DNA from: Baekduia soli
GTDB taxonomy: Bacteria > Actinomycetota > Thermoleophilia > Solirubrobacterales > Solirubrobacteraceae
Length of the DNA stretch: 64,000 nt
Assembly: GCF_007970665.1 (NCBI RefSeq)
Contig: NZ_CP042430.1
Location: 558,001 to 622,000 of the forward strand
Direction: 5' to 3'
The notes under the pieces are model-generated. The model saw nothing but the letters and a program-made list of their open reading frames with translations, was not told the origin of the DNA and made no database searches. Positions 34,548 to 42,755 of this stretch are shown here, piece by piece; positions within the stretch are counted from its first letter, which is position 1; each line of letters opens with the position of its first letter. A program made the translations under genes and the position numbers.

Positions 34548-35058
34548 CGCACTCGGCGGCGCTGGCGCCCGCCGGGTCGGAGCCGATCGTGCCGCGGTGC
34601 CCGGCCGAGGTCACCCTGCGCGCCTTGCGCACGACCTTCTTGCCCTTGCGCCACTCGAAGCTGACCACGCCGCGCAGCCGGTAGGTCTGCCCCGCCGGCG
34701 GCGGCGTGATCGCGAAGTTCCACCCCGACTCGCGGCGGCGGTACTTCGCCGGGCCGACGGAGCGGAACCCCGAGTCGGCGGTGGCGTCCCCGTTGGCCCA
34801 CTGGCCGGCCGACACCTTGAAGTACTGGACCATGAACCGCATGTACATCCGCTCGCCCAGGCGCCCCGAGCCGGGCATGGACGCGCGGATGCCGATCGTG
34901 TCCGGGTGCTTGGCCGTGTCGCAGACGTTGATCGTGGCCCACAGCAGCCTGGAGTGCGTGAGCGCCGACGTGGGCGGGTCCGTCGCAGCCCCGGCGGCGG
35001 CCGGCGCCGCGACGCCGAGGAGGGCGGCGACGGCGAGGGCGCGGCGGCGGGCGGGCAC
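34534..35058 (-). CDS. Secreted protein of unknown function
   Basis: A 174-residue exported protein that I do not recognise. From the GTG at 35058 it has an Arg-rich start (PARRRALA), hydrophobic core AVAALLGVAAPAAAGAA and a probable cleavage after GAA. The mature domain contains LLWATINVCDTAKHPDTIGI, MYMRFMVQYFKVSAGQW, RESGWNFAITPPPAGQTYRL and FEWRKGKKVV, a beta-rich pattern seen repeatedly in secreted Thermoleophilia proteins as far as I can judge. Two cysteines may bond. TACATT (35065-35070) six bases before the GTG supports this start over longer frames that would overlap the sigma factor gene. Confidence 0.7.
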   Translation of the reverse strand: MPARRRALAVAALLGVAAPAAAGAATDPPTSALTHSRLLWATINVCDTAKHPDTIGIRASMPGSGRLGERMYMRFMVQYFKVSAGQWANGDATADSGFRSVGPAKYRRRESGWNFAITPPPAGQTYRLRGVVSFEWRKGKKVVRKARRVTSAGHRGTIGSDPAGASAAECVIQP

Positions 35059-35122
35059 GCGCGCAATGTACCGGGGTGTGATGGATCGCCCGCGCGGCCG
35101 TAGTGTCGTCGTGGGATCAGTC

Positions 35123-35650
35123 ATGGAGCTCTCCACCTCCGAACCGCCGGGCGCCGGGTTCGATGCGCTGTACCGCGCCACGGCGTCCGACGTGTTCGCC
35201 TACGTCATGACGCTGCTGCGCGACCGCGCGGCGGCCGAGGACGTCACCGCGGCCGCGTTCGAGCGGGCGTTCCGGCGCAGCTCGACGTTCGACGCGCGCC
35301 GGGGCACCCGGCGCGCCTGGCTGTTCGGCATCGCGCGCCACGCGGCGCTCGACGAGCTGCGCCGTCGGCGGCGCGCGGCGGCGCTGCTGGCCGACCCGGC
35401 CGACCCGGCCGACCCCGGCGCGCCGGCGCCCGCCGGCGAGGACGAGGAGGTCGCGCTGCGCCGGGCCGCCGTGCGCACCGCGCTGGCCGGGATGGAGGCG
35501 CGCGACCGCGAGCTCATCGCCCTGAAGTTCCACGCCGGCCTGTCCAACGCCGAGATCGCCCGGGTCCTGGGCGTCTCGGAGACCAACGCCGGCACGCGCG
35601 TGCACCGCGCCGTCTCCAAGCTGCGAAAGGCCTGCCATGAGCCCGCTTGA
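35123..35650 (+). CDS. ECF-type RNA polymerase sigma factor
   Basis: A 175-residue sigma-70 family factor with only regions 2 and 4. Region 2 spans about 12-78 (FDALYRATASDVFAYVMTLL, AEDVTAAAFERAF, GTRRAWLFGIARHAALDEL). Region 4 spans 115-170 (LAGMEARDRELIALKFHAGL, NAEIARVLGVSETNAGTRVH). The linker is Pro/Ala-rich. The next gene starts 14 bases before this stop codon, so the DUF4349 membrane protein is translated with it and may be its anti-sigma factor. An in-frame GTG at 35111 is an alternative start; TAGTGT lies at 35101-35106. Confidence 0.9.
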   Translation: MELSTSEPPGAGFDALYRATASDVFAYVMTLLRDRAAAEDVTAAAFERAFRRSSTFDARRGTRRAWLFGIARHAALDELRRRRRAAALLADPADPADPGAPAPAGEDEEVALRRAAVRTALAGMEARDRELIALKFHAGLSNAEIARVLGVSETNAGTRVHRAVSKLRKACHEPA

Positions 35651-36776
35651 GCCGCCCCCCGACGCCGAGCTCGAGCTCCTGGCCGCCGACCTGCGGGCCC
35701 TGCGCCCGCAGCCCGACCCCGGGTTCCTGGCGTCCCTGCAGGCCCGGGTCGACGCCGGGTTCCCGGACCCCGCGTCCCCGGCGTCGCGGGGGCCGCGCCG
35801 CCTGCGGGTGCCCGCGGGCTGGCGCCGGCCGCGGATCCTCGTCCCCGGCGTGGGCGCCGCGCTGGCCGCCGCGATCGTCGCGCTGGTCATCCTGCTTCCG
35901 AGCCCGGGCGACGGCGGCGACCAGGCGTCGTCCTCGCGCCCCGCCGTGGGCACCGCGGTGGCCCCCGAGGCCGCCGACTCCGCGGCGTCGTCGTCGGGCT
36001 CGGCGAGCAGCTCGGCGTCCGTGGCGCCCCAGGCGTCCTCCGGCACGGCGAAGGCCGCCCCCGCGCCGTCGTCGTCGGCGCCGCCGGTCGCGTCGCGCAA
36101 GGTCCAGCGCGCGGTCCAGCTCACGCTGACCCCGGCGGCCGCCGACGTGCAGGGCACGGCCGACGGCGTCGTGCGCGAGACGCAGGCCTCCGGCGGCTAC
36201 GTCCAGGCCTCGCAGGTCGACACGCGCGACGGCGGCGGCAGCGCGTCGTTCACGCTGCGGATCCCGACCGCGCAGCTCGACGCGGCCCTGGCGCGCCTGT
36301 CCAAGCTGGCCCACGTCGGCTCGCTGACGCAGGACGGCGCCGACATCACGGCCGCGTTCACGTCGGCGCAGGCGCGCCTGAGCGATGCCCGGGCCCAGCG
36401 CGCCGCGCTCCTGCAGGCCCTCGGCCGCGCGCAGACCGACCGCCAGGTGGCCGCCCTGCGGGCCCGCCTGCGCGACAGCCGCACCGAGATCAGCCGCCGT
36501 CAGGCCGCGCTGGACGCCGTGCGGCGCCGCGCCGACCTCTCGACGGTGCAGGTCGAGGTGCAGGGCACGGGCGCACCGGCCCACCACGGCGGCGGCGCGT
36601 GGACGCCGCGCGACGCGCTGCGCGACGCCGGCCGCGTCCTGCAGGTGGCCGCCGGCGTGGCGCTCGTGACCGGCGCCGTCCTCGTGCCGCTGGGGCTGCT
36701 GGCCGCCGCGGCCGCGATGGCCGGGCACGGCGTGCGCCGGCGCCGCCGGGAGGGCGCGCTGGATCGCGCGGCCTGA
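35637..36776 (+). CDS. DUF4349 membrane protein, candidate anti-sigma factor
   Basis: A 379-residue protein. Residues 1-70 are cytoplasmic and charged (LELLAADLRALRPQPDPGFL), segment 1 lies at about 77-93 (GVGAALAAAIVALVILL), and a Ser/Ala/Pro-rich linker of about 60 residues follows outside. The DUF4349 domain (about 155-320) has an RAVQLTLTPAAADVQGTADG start, the GGYVQAS core and a central coiled coil (AQARLSDARAQRAALLQALG, RTEISRRQAALDAV). A second membrane segment near 345-368 precedes an Arg-rich end. Overlap with the sigma gene suggests membrane sequestration of the sigma factor by the N-terminal segment; this is inference, since no canonical zinc anti-sigma motif is present. Confidence 0.8.
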   Translation: MSPLEPPPDAELELLAADLRALRPQPDPGFLASLQARVDAGFPDPASPASRGPRRLRVPAGWRRPRILVPGVGAALAAAIVALVILLPSPGDGGDQASSSRPAVGTAVAPEAADSAASSSGSASSSASVAPQASSGTAKAAPAPSSSAPPVASRKVQRAVQLTLTPAAADVQGTADGVVRETQASGGYVQASQVDTRDGGGSASFTLRIPTAQLDAALARLSKLAHVGSLTQDGADITAAFTSAQARLSDARAQRAALLQALGRAQTDRQVAALRARLRDSRTEISRRQAALDAVRRRADLSTVQVEVQGTGAPAHHGGGAWTPRDALRDAGRVLQVAAGVALVTGAVLVPLGLLAAAAAMAGHGVRRRRREGALDRAA

Positions 36777-36811
36777 GGGCCGGCGCGCGGTGCGCAACTA
36801 GACTGCGCGGG

Positions 36812-37504
36812 GTGTCCACGACCGCGCAGAGCATCGAGCTGCTGGCCCAGGTGCCGGTGTTCGAGGCCCTGGCCCCGGCCGACCTGCTCGCGGTCGCCGA
36901 GGTCGCGGTCCCCCGCCAGTTCCCCGCCGGGCAGGTCATCTTCCGCGAGGGCGACTCCAGCGACACGTGCTACGTGCTCAGCCGCGGCCACGTGCGGGCG
37001 GTGCGCGAGAACATCGACGGCCGCACGATCGCGCTGGCCCACTTCGGTCCCGGCGACATCTTCGGCGAGCTGGCGATGTTCGACGACGAACGACGCTCGG
37101 CGACGATCGAGACGCTCGACGAGGTCGAGGCGATCGGGATCCTGGGCCAGGACATGCGCCGGCTGCTGCGCGAGCACCCCGACATCTCCGTCAAGCTCGT
37201 CATCGCGCTGGGCCGGCGCCTGCGCGAGGCCAACGAGCGCCTGTCCCGGCAGTCCTTCCAGACCGTCCAGAGCCGCGTCGCCGGGGTCCTGGGCCAGCTC
37301 GTGCGCCAGGCCCAGGCCGAGGGCGCCGGCCAGACCGACGTCCTCGTGACGATCACCCAGGCCGAGATCGCCCAGCTCGCCGGGTCCTCGCGCGAGTCGG
37401 CCAGCCGCTTCCTCGCCGTGCTCGAGCGGGCCGGCGTGGTGTCGCAGGGCCGCGGGCGCCTGACCGTCCACGACCCCCCGGCGCTCGAGCGCTACGTCTA
37501 CTGA
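36812..37504 (+). CDS. Crp/Fnr-family transcriptional regulator
   Basis: A 230-residue regulator with a cyclic-nucleotide-binding-type N-terminal barrel (about 10-125: LAQVPVFEALAPADLLAVAE, GQVIFREGDSSDTCYVLSRG, FGPGDIFGELAMFDDERRSA) and a Crp-type HTH (about 170-225: ITQAEIAQLAGSSRESASRF). FGELAM and the following RRSA match the phosphate-binding cassette of true cNMP binders. TAGACT (36799-36804) seven bases before the GTG suggests a leaderless message. Its TGA shares a base with the ATG of the Nudix gene (TGATG). Confidence 0.92.
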   Translation: MSTTAQSIELLAQVPVFEALAPADLLAVAEVAVPRQFPAGQVIFREGDSSDTCYVLSRGHVRAVRENIDGRTIALAHFGPGDIFGELAMFDDERRSATIETLDEVEAIGILGQDMRRLLREHPDISVKLVIALGRRLREANERLSRQSFQTVQSRVAGVLGQLVRQAQAEGAGQTDVLVTITQAEIAQLAGSSRESASRFLAVLERAGVVSQGRGRLTVHDPPALERYVY

Positions 37505-37953
37505 TGGCGCGCTCCGGCGGGGCGTCGGCACCGTCCGAGCACTCGGCCGGCGGGGTCGTGGTCCGCGACGGCGCCGACTGCGTGGTCATCGTCCCGACAC
37601 GCCGCGCGGCGAGCGGGTCACGTGTTGTGGCGCTTCCCAAGGGCCACGTGGACCCCGGCGAGACGCCGCCGCAGGCCGCTGCGCGCGAGGTGCGCGAGGA
37701 GGCCGGCGTCCACGCGCGCCTGGTCGACCCCCTGGGCTCGGTGCGCTACTGGTACATGCGGGACGGGCGCCGCATCGCCAAGCGCGTCGACTTCTTCCTG
37801 TTCGCCTACGTCTGGGGCGACGTCGGCGACCACGACCACGAGGTCGAGCGGGCGTTCTGGATGCCCCTCCAGGAGGCGGCACAGGCCCTCTCCTACGAGG
37901 GCGAGCGCCAGATGGCGGCCCGTGCCCTGTCGCGCATGGTCCCCGACGGGTAG
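37504..37953 (+). CDS. Nudix hydrolase
   Basis: A 149-residue Nudix protein with a canonical box GHVDPGETPPQAAAREVREE followed by AGV. The HSAGGVVVRDG start and the later RYWYMRDGRRIAKRVDFFLF resemble the branch that hydrolyses diadenosine polyphosphates or related nucleotides, though specificity is not certain. It is coupled to the Crp/Fnr gene by TGATG. Its TAG stop (37951-37953) begins TAGTCT, the probable -10 of the ASCH gene. Confidence 0.88.
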   Translation: MARSGGASAPSEHSAGGVVVRDGADCVVIVPTRRAASGSRVVALPKGHVDPGETPPQAAAREVREEAGVHARLVDPLGSVRYWYMRDGRRIAKRVDFFLFAYVWGDVGDHDHEVERAFWMPLQEAAQALSYEGERQMAARALSRMVPDG

Positions 37954-37966
37954 TCTCCGCCGTCGG

Positions 37967-38365
37967 ATGCAGGTGCTGAACTTCTACTCCACGATCTTCG
38001 CCGACCAGCTCAAGCGCGGGCGCAAGACGGCGACGATCCGCCTGGGCGACAAGTCCCACAAGTACAAGAAGAACCAGGCGGTGATGGTGACGATCGGCTA
38101 CCAGCACTCGCCGCGGGAGAAGATCTTCGACGCGGTCATCGACCAGGTCGAGGTCAAGCGCGTGCGCGAGCTGACGCCGCGCGACATCGAGCACGACAAC
38201 CCGGAGTTCCGCCGCCACGAGGAGATGATCCACTTCCTCGAGCAGATCTACGGCAAGAAGGTCACGATGGAGGACATCGTCACGGTCGTGCGGTTCTCGC
38301 AGATCATCGTCCACCCCCCGTCCTTCACGGACGCCCGCCTCGGCATCGGCGGGGCCCAGAACTAG
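37967..38365 (+). CDS. ASCH-domain protein (putative RNA-binding)
   Basis: A 132-residue single-domain protein. VLNFYSTIFADQLKRGRKTATIRLGDKSH carries the ASCH signature (residues about 3-31: the G-x-K-T-x-T-[IL]-R core), and VMVTIGYQHSP and the RELTPRDIEHDNPEFRRHEE segment follow. The fold is related to PUA domains and is thought to bind RNA or modified nucleotides. It is unusually lysine-rich for this GC-rich genome. TAGTCT (37951-37956) lies ten bases before the ATG and overlaps the Nudix stop codon. Confidence 0.8.
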   Translation: MQVLNFYSTIFADQLKRGRKTATIRLGDKSHKYKKNQAVMVTIGYQHSPREKIFDAVIDQVEVKRVRELTPRDIEHDNPEFRRHEEMIHFLEQIYGKKVTMEDIVTVVRFSQIIVHPPSFTDARLGIGGAQN

Positions 38366-38390
38366 CTTCGGCACGGCACGGCGGGGCACC

Positions 38391-38780
38391 GTGCTACGCG
38401 TCTTCATCGCCGACGACTCGCTGGGGTTCGGGACGCTCGCGGCCGCCTGGCTCGAGGTCCACGACGACATCGAGGTCGTCGGCGCGGTCCGCAGCGCGGC
38501 CGAGGCCCTCGAGGCCGTCGTGCCGGCGGCGCCCGACGTCGTGATCCTGGATCGCCTGCTGCCCCAGCCCGAGCACTCGCTGGAGGTCCTCGCCCACGTG
38601 CGCCGGCATCTCCCGGGCGCCGCCGTGCTGCTCGTCTCCGGGATGCCCGACGACGAACTGGGCCAGGAGGCGGCGCGGACGGGAGCCGACGGGCATGTGA
38701 GCAAGGCCGCCAACGCCGAGGCGCTCACCCAGGCCGTCCGGCGGGTGGCCGCCCGGGGCCCCGGCCCGGCACCCTCCTGA
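38391..38780 (+). CDS. Single-domain response regulator
   Basis: A 129-residue receiver domain without an output domain. IADDS gives the acidic pair, VVILDRLLP the phosphoacceptor aspartate (about residue 49), LLVSGM the Ser/Thr and GHVSKAAN the lysine. Such CheY-like proteins act by binding partners or as phosphate relays. No kinase is adjacent. The GTG start is 25 bases after the ASCH gene, without a clear Shine-Dalgarno sequence or nearby TANNNT. Confidence 0.85.
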   Translation: MLRVFIADDSLGFGTLAAAWLEVHDDIEVVGAVRSAAEALEAVVPAAPDVVILDRLLPQPEHSLEVLAHVRRHLPGAAVLLVSGMPDDELGQEAARTGADGHVSKAANAEALTQAVRRVAARGPGPAPS

Positions 38781-38806
38781 CCGCGCCGGAGCGGCGGCGC
38801 GTCCGC

Positions 38807-39427
38807 TCAGCGCTCGCCGGGCGGGGCGACCGAGGTCGTCGGCGCCGGTGCCGACGGGAACGCCGCGGCCAGATGGCCGCCCGCCGGGGCGGTGACGGCG
38901 GGCCCGGCCGCCGTGCTGCCCGGCCGGCAGGCCAGCAGCCCGCCGGCCAGCGCCAACCCGCAGGAGCCGACGGCCATCCACAGGCCGCTGCCGACCTTGA
39001 TCACGTCCGCCGCGGCCGCACCGCCGGGGCGCACGACGACGTGCTCGACCGAGACGGCCAGGCCGACGGCGGCGGCGGCCGCGATCCCCCGGCCGGCGGC
39101 CGTCGCGTCGACGCTCACCGACGGGCCGAAGGCGCCGGCCGCCCCCACGACGAGCGCCACGACGGCGATCGCCGCGACGCAGAGCACGACGTCGGCCCCG
39201 CGGAGCTCCTGCCACCCCGAGGCCTCCAGGCGGGACGGCAGCACGGCGAGGAGGCCCTTGGCGAACGCGTTGAGCGGCGACGGGGTCTGGTCCAGCTGGC
39301 CGCCCAGGGTGTCGCGGAAGGCCTGCGTAAGCTCGATCCGATACCACGGCCGCCAGAGGGATGCGAGGGCGACGAACGCCCCCGCGAGCGCCACGATGTG
39401 CCCTCCGCGCAGTCCTTGCGTCCTCAT
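38807..39427 (-). CDS. Membrane protein, unknown function
   Basis: A 206-residue protein that I cannot assign. From the ATG at 39427 it has hydrophobic segments near 12-25 ([16 protein letters not shown]), 70-90 ([20 protein letters not shown]), 102-118 and 135-155 ([19 protein letters not shown]). [19 protein letters not shown] after segment 1 resembles the extracellular loop of small actinobacterial four-helix membrane proteins. The C-terminus is Pro/Ala-rich. An in-frame ATG at 39439 is an alternative start. It is divergent from groES, and the CIRCE-bearing region lies between them. Confidence 0.65.
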   Translation of the reverse strand: MRTQGLRGGHIVALAGAFVALASLWRPWYRIELTQAFRDTLGGQLDQTPSPLNAFAKGLLAVLPSRLEASGWQELRGADVVLCVAAIAVVALVVGAAGAFGPSVSVDATAAGRGIAAAAAVGLAVSVEHVVVRPGGAAAADVIKVGSGLWMAVGSCGLALAGGLLACRPGSTAAGPAVTAPAGGHLAAAFPSAPAPTTSVAPPGER

Positions 39428-39488
39428 GCGGACACCCATCGGCGCGGAAGCGTGTGAGGACCAGAGGGGCGGACGAATGGCCGACGAC

Positions 39489-39515
39489 CTGGCACTCAGA
39501 TGTGAAGAGTGCCAG
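39489..39515. promoter_or_regulatory. CIRCE element 1 (HrcA operator)
   Basis: CTGGCACTC and GAGTGCCAG form 9-base perfect arms separated by nine bases, the geometry of CIRCE (TTAGCACTC-N9-GAGTGCTAA) with GC-adapted ends. It lies just upstream of the -35 box of groES. Confidence 0.93.
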
Positions 39516-39522
39516 CGAGCAG

Positions 39523-39550
39523 TTGACGACGGCCTCGCGAACGCTAGGAT
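39523..39550 (+). promoter_or_regulatory. groESL promoter
   Basis: TTGACG (39523-39528) and TAGGAT (39545-39550) with a 16-base spacer form a housekeeping sigma-A type promoter. Transcription should start near 39557, giving an untranslated leader of about 85 bases. The two CIRCE elements flank this promoter. Confidence 0.85.
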
Positions 39551-39563
39551 GGTCGCAGGACGC

Positions 39564-39588
39564 TGGCACTCGCCCGATGCGAGTGCCA
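39564..39588. promoter_or_regulatory. CIRCE element 2 (HrcA operator)
   Basis: TGGCACTC and GAGTGCCA form perfect 8-base arms with a nine-base spacer, located just downstream of the predicted transcription start. Together with element 1 it would let HrcA repress groESL before heat stress. hrcA itself is not in the window. Confidence 0.93.
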
Positions 39589-39642
39589 ATCGGTACGGCG
39601 TCATCGTTGCAGTTGTCCGTCACCTCAACGGAGGTCACCAGA

Positions 39643-39936
39643 ATGAAGCTCAAGCCTCTCGGCGATCGTCTGATCGTGCGGGCCATCGAGGAGGAGGAGA
39701 AGACCGCCAGCGGCCTCGTCCTCCCCGACACGGCCAAGGAAAAGCCCCAGAAGGGCGAGGTCATCGCCGTCGGCGACGGCCGCTACGACGAGGACGGGGA
39801 GAAGCGCATCCCCCTCGACGTGTCGCAGGGCGACACGGTCCTCTACAGCAAGTACGGCGGCACGGAGATCAAGGTCGACGGCGAGGACCTGCTGGTCCTT
39901 CGCGAGTCCGACGTCCTCGCCAAGGTCGAGAACTAG
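39643..39936 (+). CDS. groES: Co-chaperonin GroES
   Basis: A 97-residue Hsp10. [20 protein letters not shown] is the classic start, [18 protein letters not shown] contains the mobile loop that binds GroEL, and [20 protein letters not shown] the roof and core strands. GGAGG at 39630-39634 is a strong ribosome site. It is the first gene of groESL, under one promoter and two CIRCE sites, and groEL follows after eight bases. Confidence 0.98.
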   Translation: MKLKPLGDRLIVRAIEEEEKTASGLVLPDTAKEKPQKGEVIAVGDGRYDEDGEKRIPLDVSQGDTVLYSKYGGTEIKVDGEDLLVLRESDVLAKVEN

Positions 39937-39944
39937 GAGATTTC

Positions 39945-41570
39945 ATGGCTCACAAGGAACTGAAGTACAGCGGCGAGGCACGCAAGGCCCTCGAGGCCGG
40001 CGTCGACGCCGTCGCCAACGCCGTCAAGGTGACGCTCGGCCCCAAGGGCCGCTACGTCGTCCTCGACAAGAAGTTCGGCGCCCCCACCATCACGAACGAC
40101 GGCGTGACCATCGCTCGTGAGATCGAGGTCGAGGACGTCTTCCAGAACCAGGGCGCCCAGCTCGTCCGCGAGGTCGCCACGGCGACCAACGACGTCGCCG
40201 GCGACGGCACGACGACCGCGACCGTGCTCGCCCAGGCGATCGTCCGCAACGGCCTCAAGAACGTCTCGGCCGGCGCCAACCCGATCGCGCTCAAGCGCGG
40301 CATCGAGGTCGCCGTCGAGCAGATCGTCGACAACATCCGCAAGCTCTCCAAGCCCGTCCAGGGCAAGGAGCAGATCGCCCGCGTGGCGACCATCTCCGCC
40401 GGCGACGAGGAGATCGGCGACGTCATCGCCGACGCCATCGAGAAGGTGGGCAAGGACGGCGTCGTCAACGTCGAGGAGGGCCAGACGTTCGGCATGGACC
40501 TCGAGTTCACCGAGGGCATGCAGTTCGACAAGGGCTACGTCTCGCCCTACATGGTCACCGACCAGGAGCGCATGGAGGCGGTCCTCGAGGACCCCTACAT
40601 CCTGATCGCCAACCAGAAGATCGGCTCCGTCCGCGACGTGCTGCCGGTCCTGGAGCAGGTCATCCAGTCGGGCCGTCCGATCCTCATCATCGCCGAGGAC
40701 GTCGAGGGCGAGGCCCTCGCGACGCTCGTCGTCAACAAGCTGCGCGGCACGTTCACCGGCGTGGCCGTCAAGGCCCCCGGCTTCGGCGATCGCCGCAAGC
40801 GCATGCTCGAGGACATCGCCATCCTGACGGGCGGCGAGGTCATCACCGAGGAGATGGGCCTCAAGCTCGAGAACACGCAGCTCTCACAGCTCGGCCGCGC
40901 CCGCCGCGTCGTCGTCGCCAAGGACAACACGACGATCGTCGACGGCTCGGGTGACGCGGAGGCCATCAAGGGCCGCATCAACCAGATCAAGGCCGAGATC
41001 GAGAACACCGACTCGGACTTCGATCGGGAGAAGCTCCAGGAGCGCCTCGCCAAGCTCTCCGGCGGCGTCGCCGTCGTGAAGGTCGGCGCGGCCACCGAGA
41101 CGGAGATGAAGGAGAAGAAGCACCGCGTCGAGGACGCGCTGCAGGCCACCCGCGCGGCCCTCGAGGAGGGCATCGTGCCCGGCGGCGGCGTCGCGCTGCT
41201 GCAGGCCTCCGTCGGCGTCAACGCCGACTCGGTGGAGGACGAGGACGAGCGCACCGGCGCCCGCATCATCCTGCGCTCGCTGGAGGAGCCCCTCCGTCAG
41301 ATCGCGGAGAACGCCGGCCTCGAGGGCTCGGTCGTCGTGGCCGACGTCCGCAAGGCCAAGAAGGGCTACGGCCTCAACGCCGCGACCGGTGAGATCGTCG
41401 ACCTCGTCGCCGCCGGCGTGATCGACCCCGCCATGGTGACGCGCTCGGCGCTGCAGAACGCGGCGTCCATCGCCAAGAACATCCTGACCACCGAGGCGAT
41501 CGTCGCCGAGATCCCCGACAAGGACGGCGGCGGGGGCGGCGGGATGCCCGACATGGGCGGCATGATGTAG
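39945..41570 (+). CDS. groEL: Chaperonin GroEL
   Basis: A 541-residue Hsp60 subunit. [20 protein letters not shown] (nucleotide pocket), [19 protein letters not shown] with the catalytic aspartate of GDGTT, and [16 protein letters not shown] are intact. The C-terminus ends in a Gly/Met-rich tail ([14 protein letters not shown]), which marks the housekeeping, cavity-lining type rather than the His-tailed actinobacterial paralogue. AGGAGA precedes the ATG. The operon ends in a series of hairpins at 41576-41665. Confidence 0.98.
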   Translation: MAHKELKYSGEARKALEAGVDAVANAVKVTLGPKGRYVVLDKKFGAPTITNDGVTIAREIEVEDVFQNQGAQLVREVATATNDVAGDGTTTATVLAQAIVRNGLKNVSAGANPIALKRGIEVAVEQIVDNIRKLSKPVQGKEQIARVATISAGDEEIGDVIADAIEKVGKDGVVNVEEGQTFGMDLEFTEGMQFDKGYVSPYMVTDQERMEAVLEDPYILIANQKIGSVRDVLPVLEQVIQSGRPILIIAEDVEGEALATLVVNKLRGTFTGVAVKAPGFGDRRKRMLEDIAILTGGEVITEEMGLKLENTQLSQLGRARRVVVAKDNTTIVDGSGDAEAIKGRINQIKAEIENTDSDFDREKLQERLAKLSGGVAVVKVGAATETEMKEKKHRVEDALQATRAALEEGIVPGGGVALLQASVGVNADSVEDEDERTGARIILRSLEEPLRQIAENAGLEGSVVVADVRKAKKGYGLNAATGEIVDLVAAGVIDPAMVTRSALQNAASIAKNILTTEAIVAEIPDKDGGGGGGMPDMGGMM

Positions 41571-41575
41571 ACCCA

Positions 41576-41626
41576 TTCCCTGACGGGAATCGGCTCAGCG
41601 AGCAATGGCCTGGCCGCCATGCTCGC
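41576..41626 (+). other. Two small hairpins after groEL
   Basis: ATTCCC-TGAC-GGGAAT (41576-41591) is a 6-bp hairpin two bases-plus after the stop region, and 41600-41626 pairs CGAGC and ATGGC with GCCAT and GCTCG around CTGGCC. They precede the main terminator and may protect the 3' end of the mRNA. Confidence 0.5.
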
Positions 41627-41636
41627 GACGGCTCTG

Positions 41637-41665
41637 GAGGGCCCGGCGTTCGCGCCGGGCCCTCC
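41637..41665 (+). terminator. groESL terminator
   Basis: GGAG-GCCCGGCG pairs with CGCCGGGC-CTCC across a TTCG tetraloop, with one bulged base. UUCG-closed GC stems are very stable. The stretch GTCGTTTCGT follows, a weak T-rich tail. The next gene starts at 41696. Confidence 0.85.
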
Positions 41666-41695
41666 GTCGTTTCGTGGATGGGGTAGGACTGGGGC

Positions 41696-42307
41696 GTGCT
41701 CTTCTACGAACCGGCCGACCGCCCACGCGACCTGCTGCCCCACGACCCGTTCAAGGCGCTCGTGGCCCCGCGGCCCATCGGCTGGGTCTCGACGCGCGGT
41801 CGCGACGGCGCGGTGAACCTCGCGCCCTACAGCTTCTTCAACGCGGTGTGCGACCGGCCCCCGATGCTGGCCTTCTCCAGCGCCGGGCGCAAGGACTCCA
41901 TGACCTTCGCGACCGAGTCGGGCGAGTTCGTGTGGAACCTGCCGACCTACGACCTGCGCGAGGCGATGAACGAGACCTCGGCCGCGCTGTCGCGCGGCGA
42001 GAGCGAGTTCGCACGGGCCGGCCTCGAGCTCGCGCCCTGCCGCCTGGTGGCCGCGCCGCGCGTGGCCGCCAGCCCGTGCGCGCTGGAGTGCCGGGTCGTC
42101 CACACCGTCGAGCTGCACGACGTCGACGGCGCCAGCGCCGACCACCACGTCGTGTTCGGGCAGGTCGTCGGTGTCCACCTCGACGAGGCCTGCATCAGCG
42201 ACGGGATGGTCGACACCGCGGCGTTGCGACCCATCTCGCGCTGCGGCTACACCGACCGCTACGCGGTGGCGGACACGTTCTTCTCCATGGCCCGGCCCGC
42301 CGCGTAG
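41696..42307 (+). CDS. Flavin reductase-like (FMN-binding split barrel) protein
   Basis: A 203-residue protein of the DIM6/NTAB flavin reductase-like family. PHDPFKALVAPRPIGWVSTR and VNLAPYSFFNAVCDRPPMLA are the family hallmarks that bind FMN, and GEFVWNLPTYDLREAMNETS follows. Family members are FMN reductases or oxygenase partners; the substrate is unknown. The GTG at 41696 has TAGGAC (41684-41689) six bases upstream. Its TAG stop begins the TAGGCT hexamer preceding the cupin gene. Confidence 0.87.
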   Translation: MLFYEPADRPRDLLPHDPFKALVAPRPIGWVSTRGRDGAVNLAPYSFFNAVCDRPPMLAFSSAGRKDSMTFATESGEFVWNLPTYDLREAMNETSAALSRGESEFARAGLELAPCRLVAAPRVAASPCALECRVVHTVELHDVDGASADHHVVFGQVVGVHLDEACISDGMVDTAALRPISRCGYTDRYAVADTFFSMARPAA

Positions 42308-42318
42308 GCTCGACCGCC

Positions 42319-42702
42319 ATGGACTACACCATCAAGAACCTGCGCGACGTCGACGACATGGCGCCCAAGTTCGGCTTCGGCGGCGTCCAGGAGGCCCGCT
42401 TCGCGCGCGAGGATCTCGGCGCCAGCGACACCGGCCTGGCCTTCCACCGCGTCAAGCCGGGCTGCCGCCAGGGCTTCGCCCACCGCCACGAGGCGGCGGA
42501 GGAGATCTACGTCGTGCTGTCGGGCAGCGGCCGCGTCAAGCTCGGCGACGACATCACGCCGGTGCGCCCGCTGGACGCGATCCGCGTCGCGCCGGCGGTG
42601 GCGCGGGCCTTCGAGGCCGGCGACGACGGTCTCGAGCTCCTGGTGTTCGGGCCCCACGTCGACAAGGACGGCGAGATCGTCGAAGGGGACTTCTGGGCCT
42701 AG
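42319..42702 (+). CDS. Cupin-domain protein
   Basis: A 127-residue small cupin. Motif 1 is GFAHRHEAAEEIYVVLSGSG with two His and Glu residues. In motif 2 (AIRVAPAVARAFEAG) the usual histidine is replaced by arginine, so the metal site is incomplete. TAGGCT (42305-42310) eight bases before the ATG overlaps the previous stop. It is followed immediately by a hairpin and converges with the His-tailed protein gene. Confidence 0.8.
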   Translation: MDYTIKNLRDVDDMAPKFGFGGVQEARFAREDLGASDTGLAFHRVKPGCRQGFAHRHEAAEEIYVVLSGSGRVKLGDDITPVRPLDAIRVAPAVARAFEAGDDGLELLVFGPHVDKDGEIVEGDFWA

Positions 42703-42732
42703 GCGGGTGCCGGCCCAGGGGGCCCGGCCCGC
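42703..42732. terminator. Hairpin after the cupin gene, related to the double-hairpin repeat
   Basis: It starts at the base after the TAG. GCGGG pairs with CCCGC, and an inner CCGG-CCC stem pairs with GGG-CCGG (one bulge). Its first half, GCGGGTGCCGGCCC, differs at one base from the second hairpin of the repeats at 11088 and 19586, so this may be a half-copy. It lies between convergent genes. Confidence 0.6.
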
Positions 42733-42755
42733 CGCCGCCTGGGCCGGCCGCGCCC

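Noticed and set aside
34706-35181. Longer starts for the sigma factor (upstream) and the secreted protein (up to 35181)
   Set aside because: They would overlap each other divergently. The ATG at 35123 and the GTG at 35058 fit region 2 and the signal peptide, and the latter has TACATT six bases upstream.
42703-42755. A full third copy of the double-hairpin repeat
   Set aside because: Only the second-hairpin half resembles the repeats. The first hairpin is absent, so it is listed as a related terminator only.
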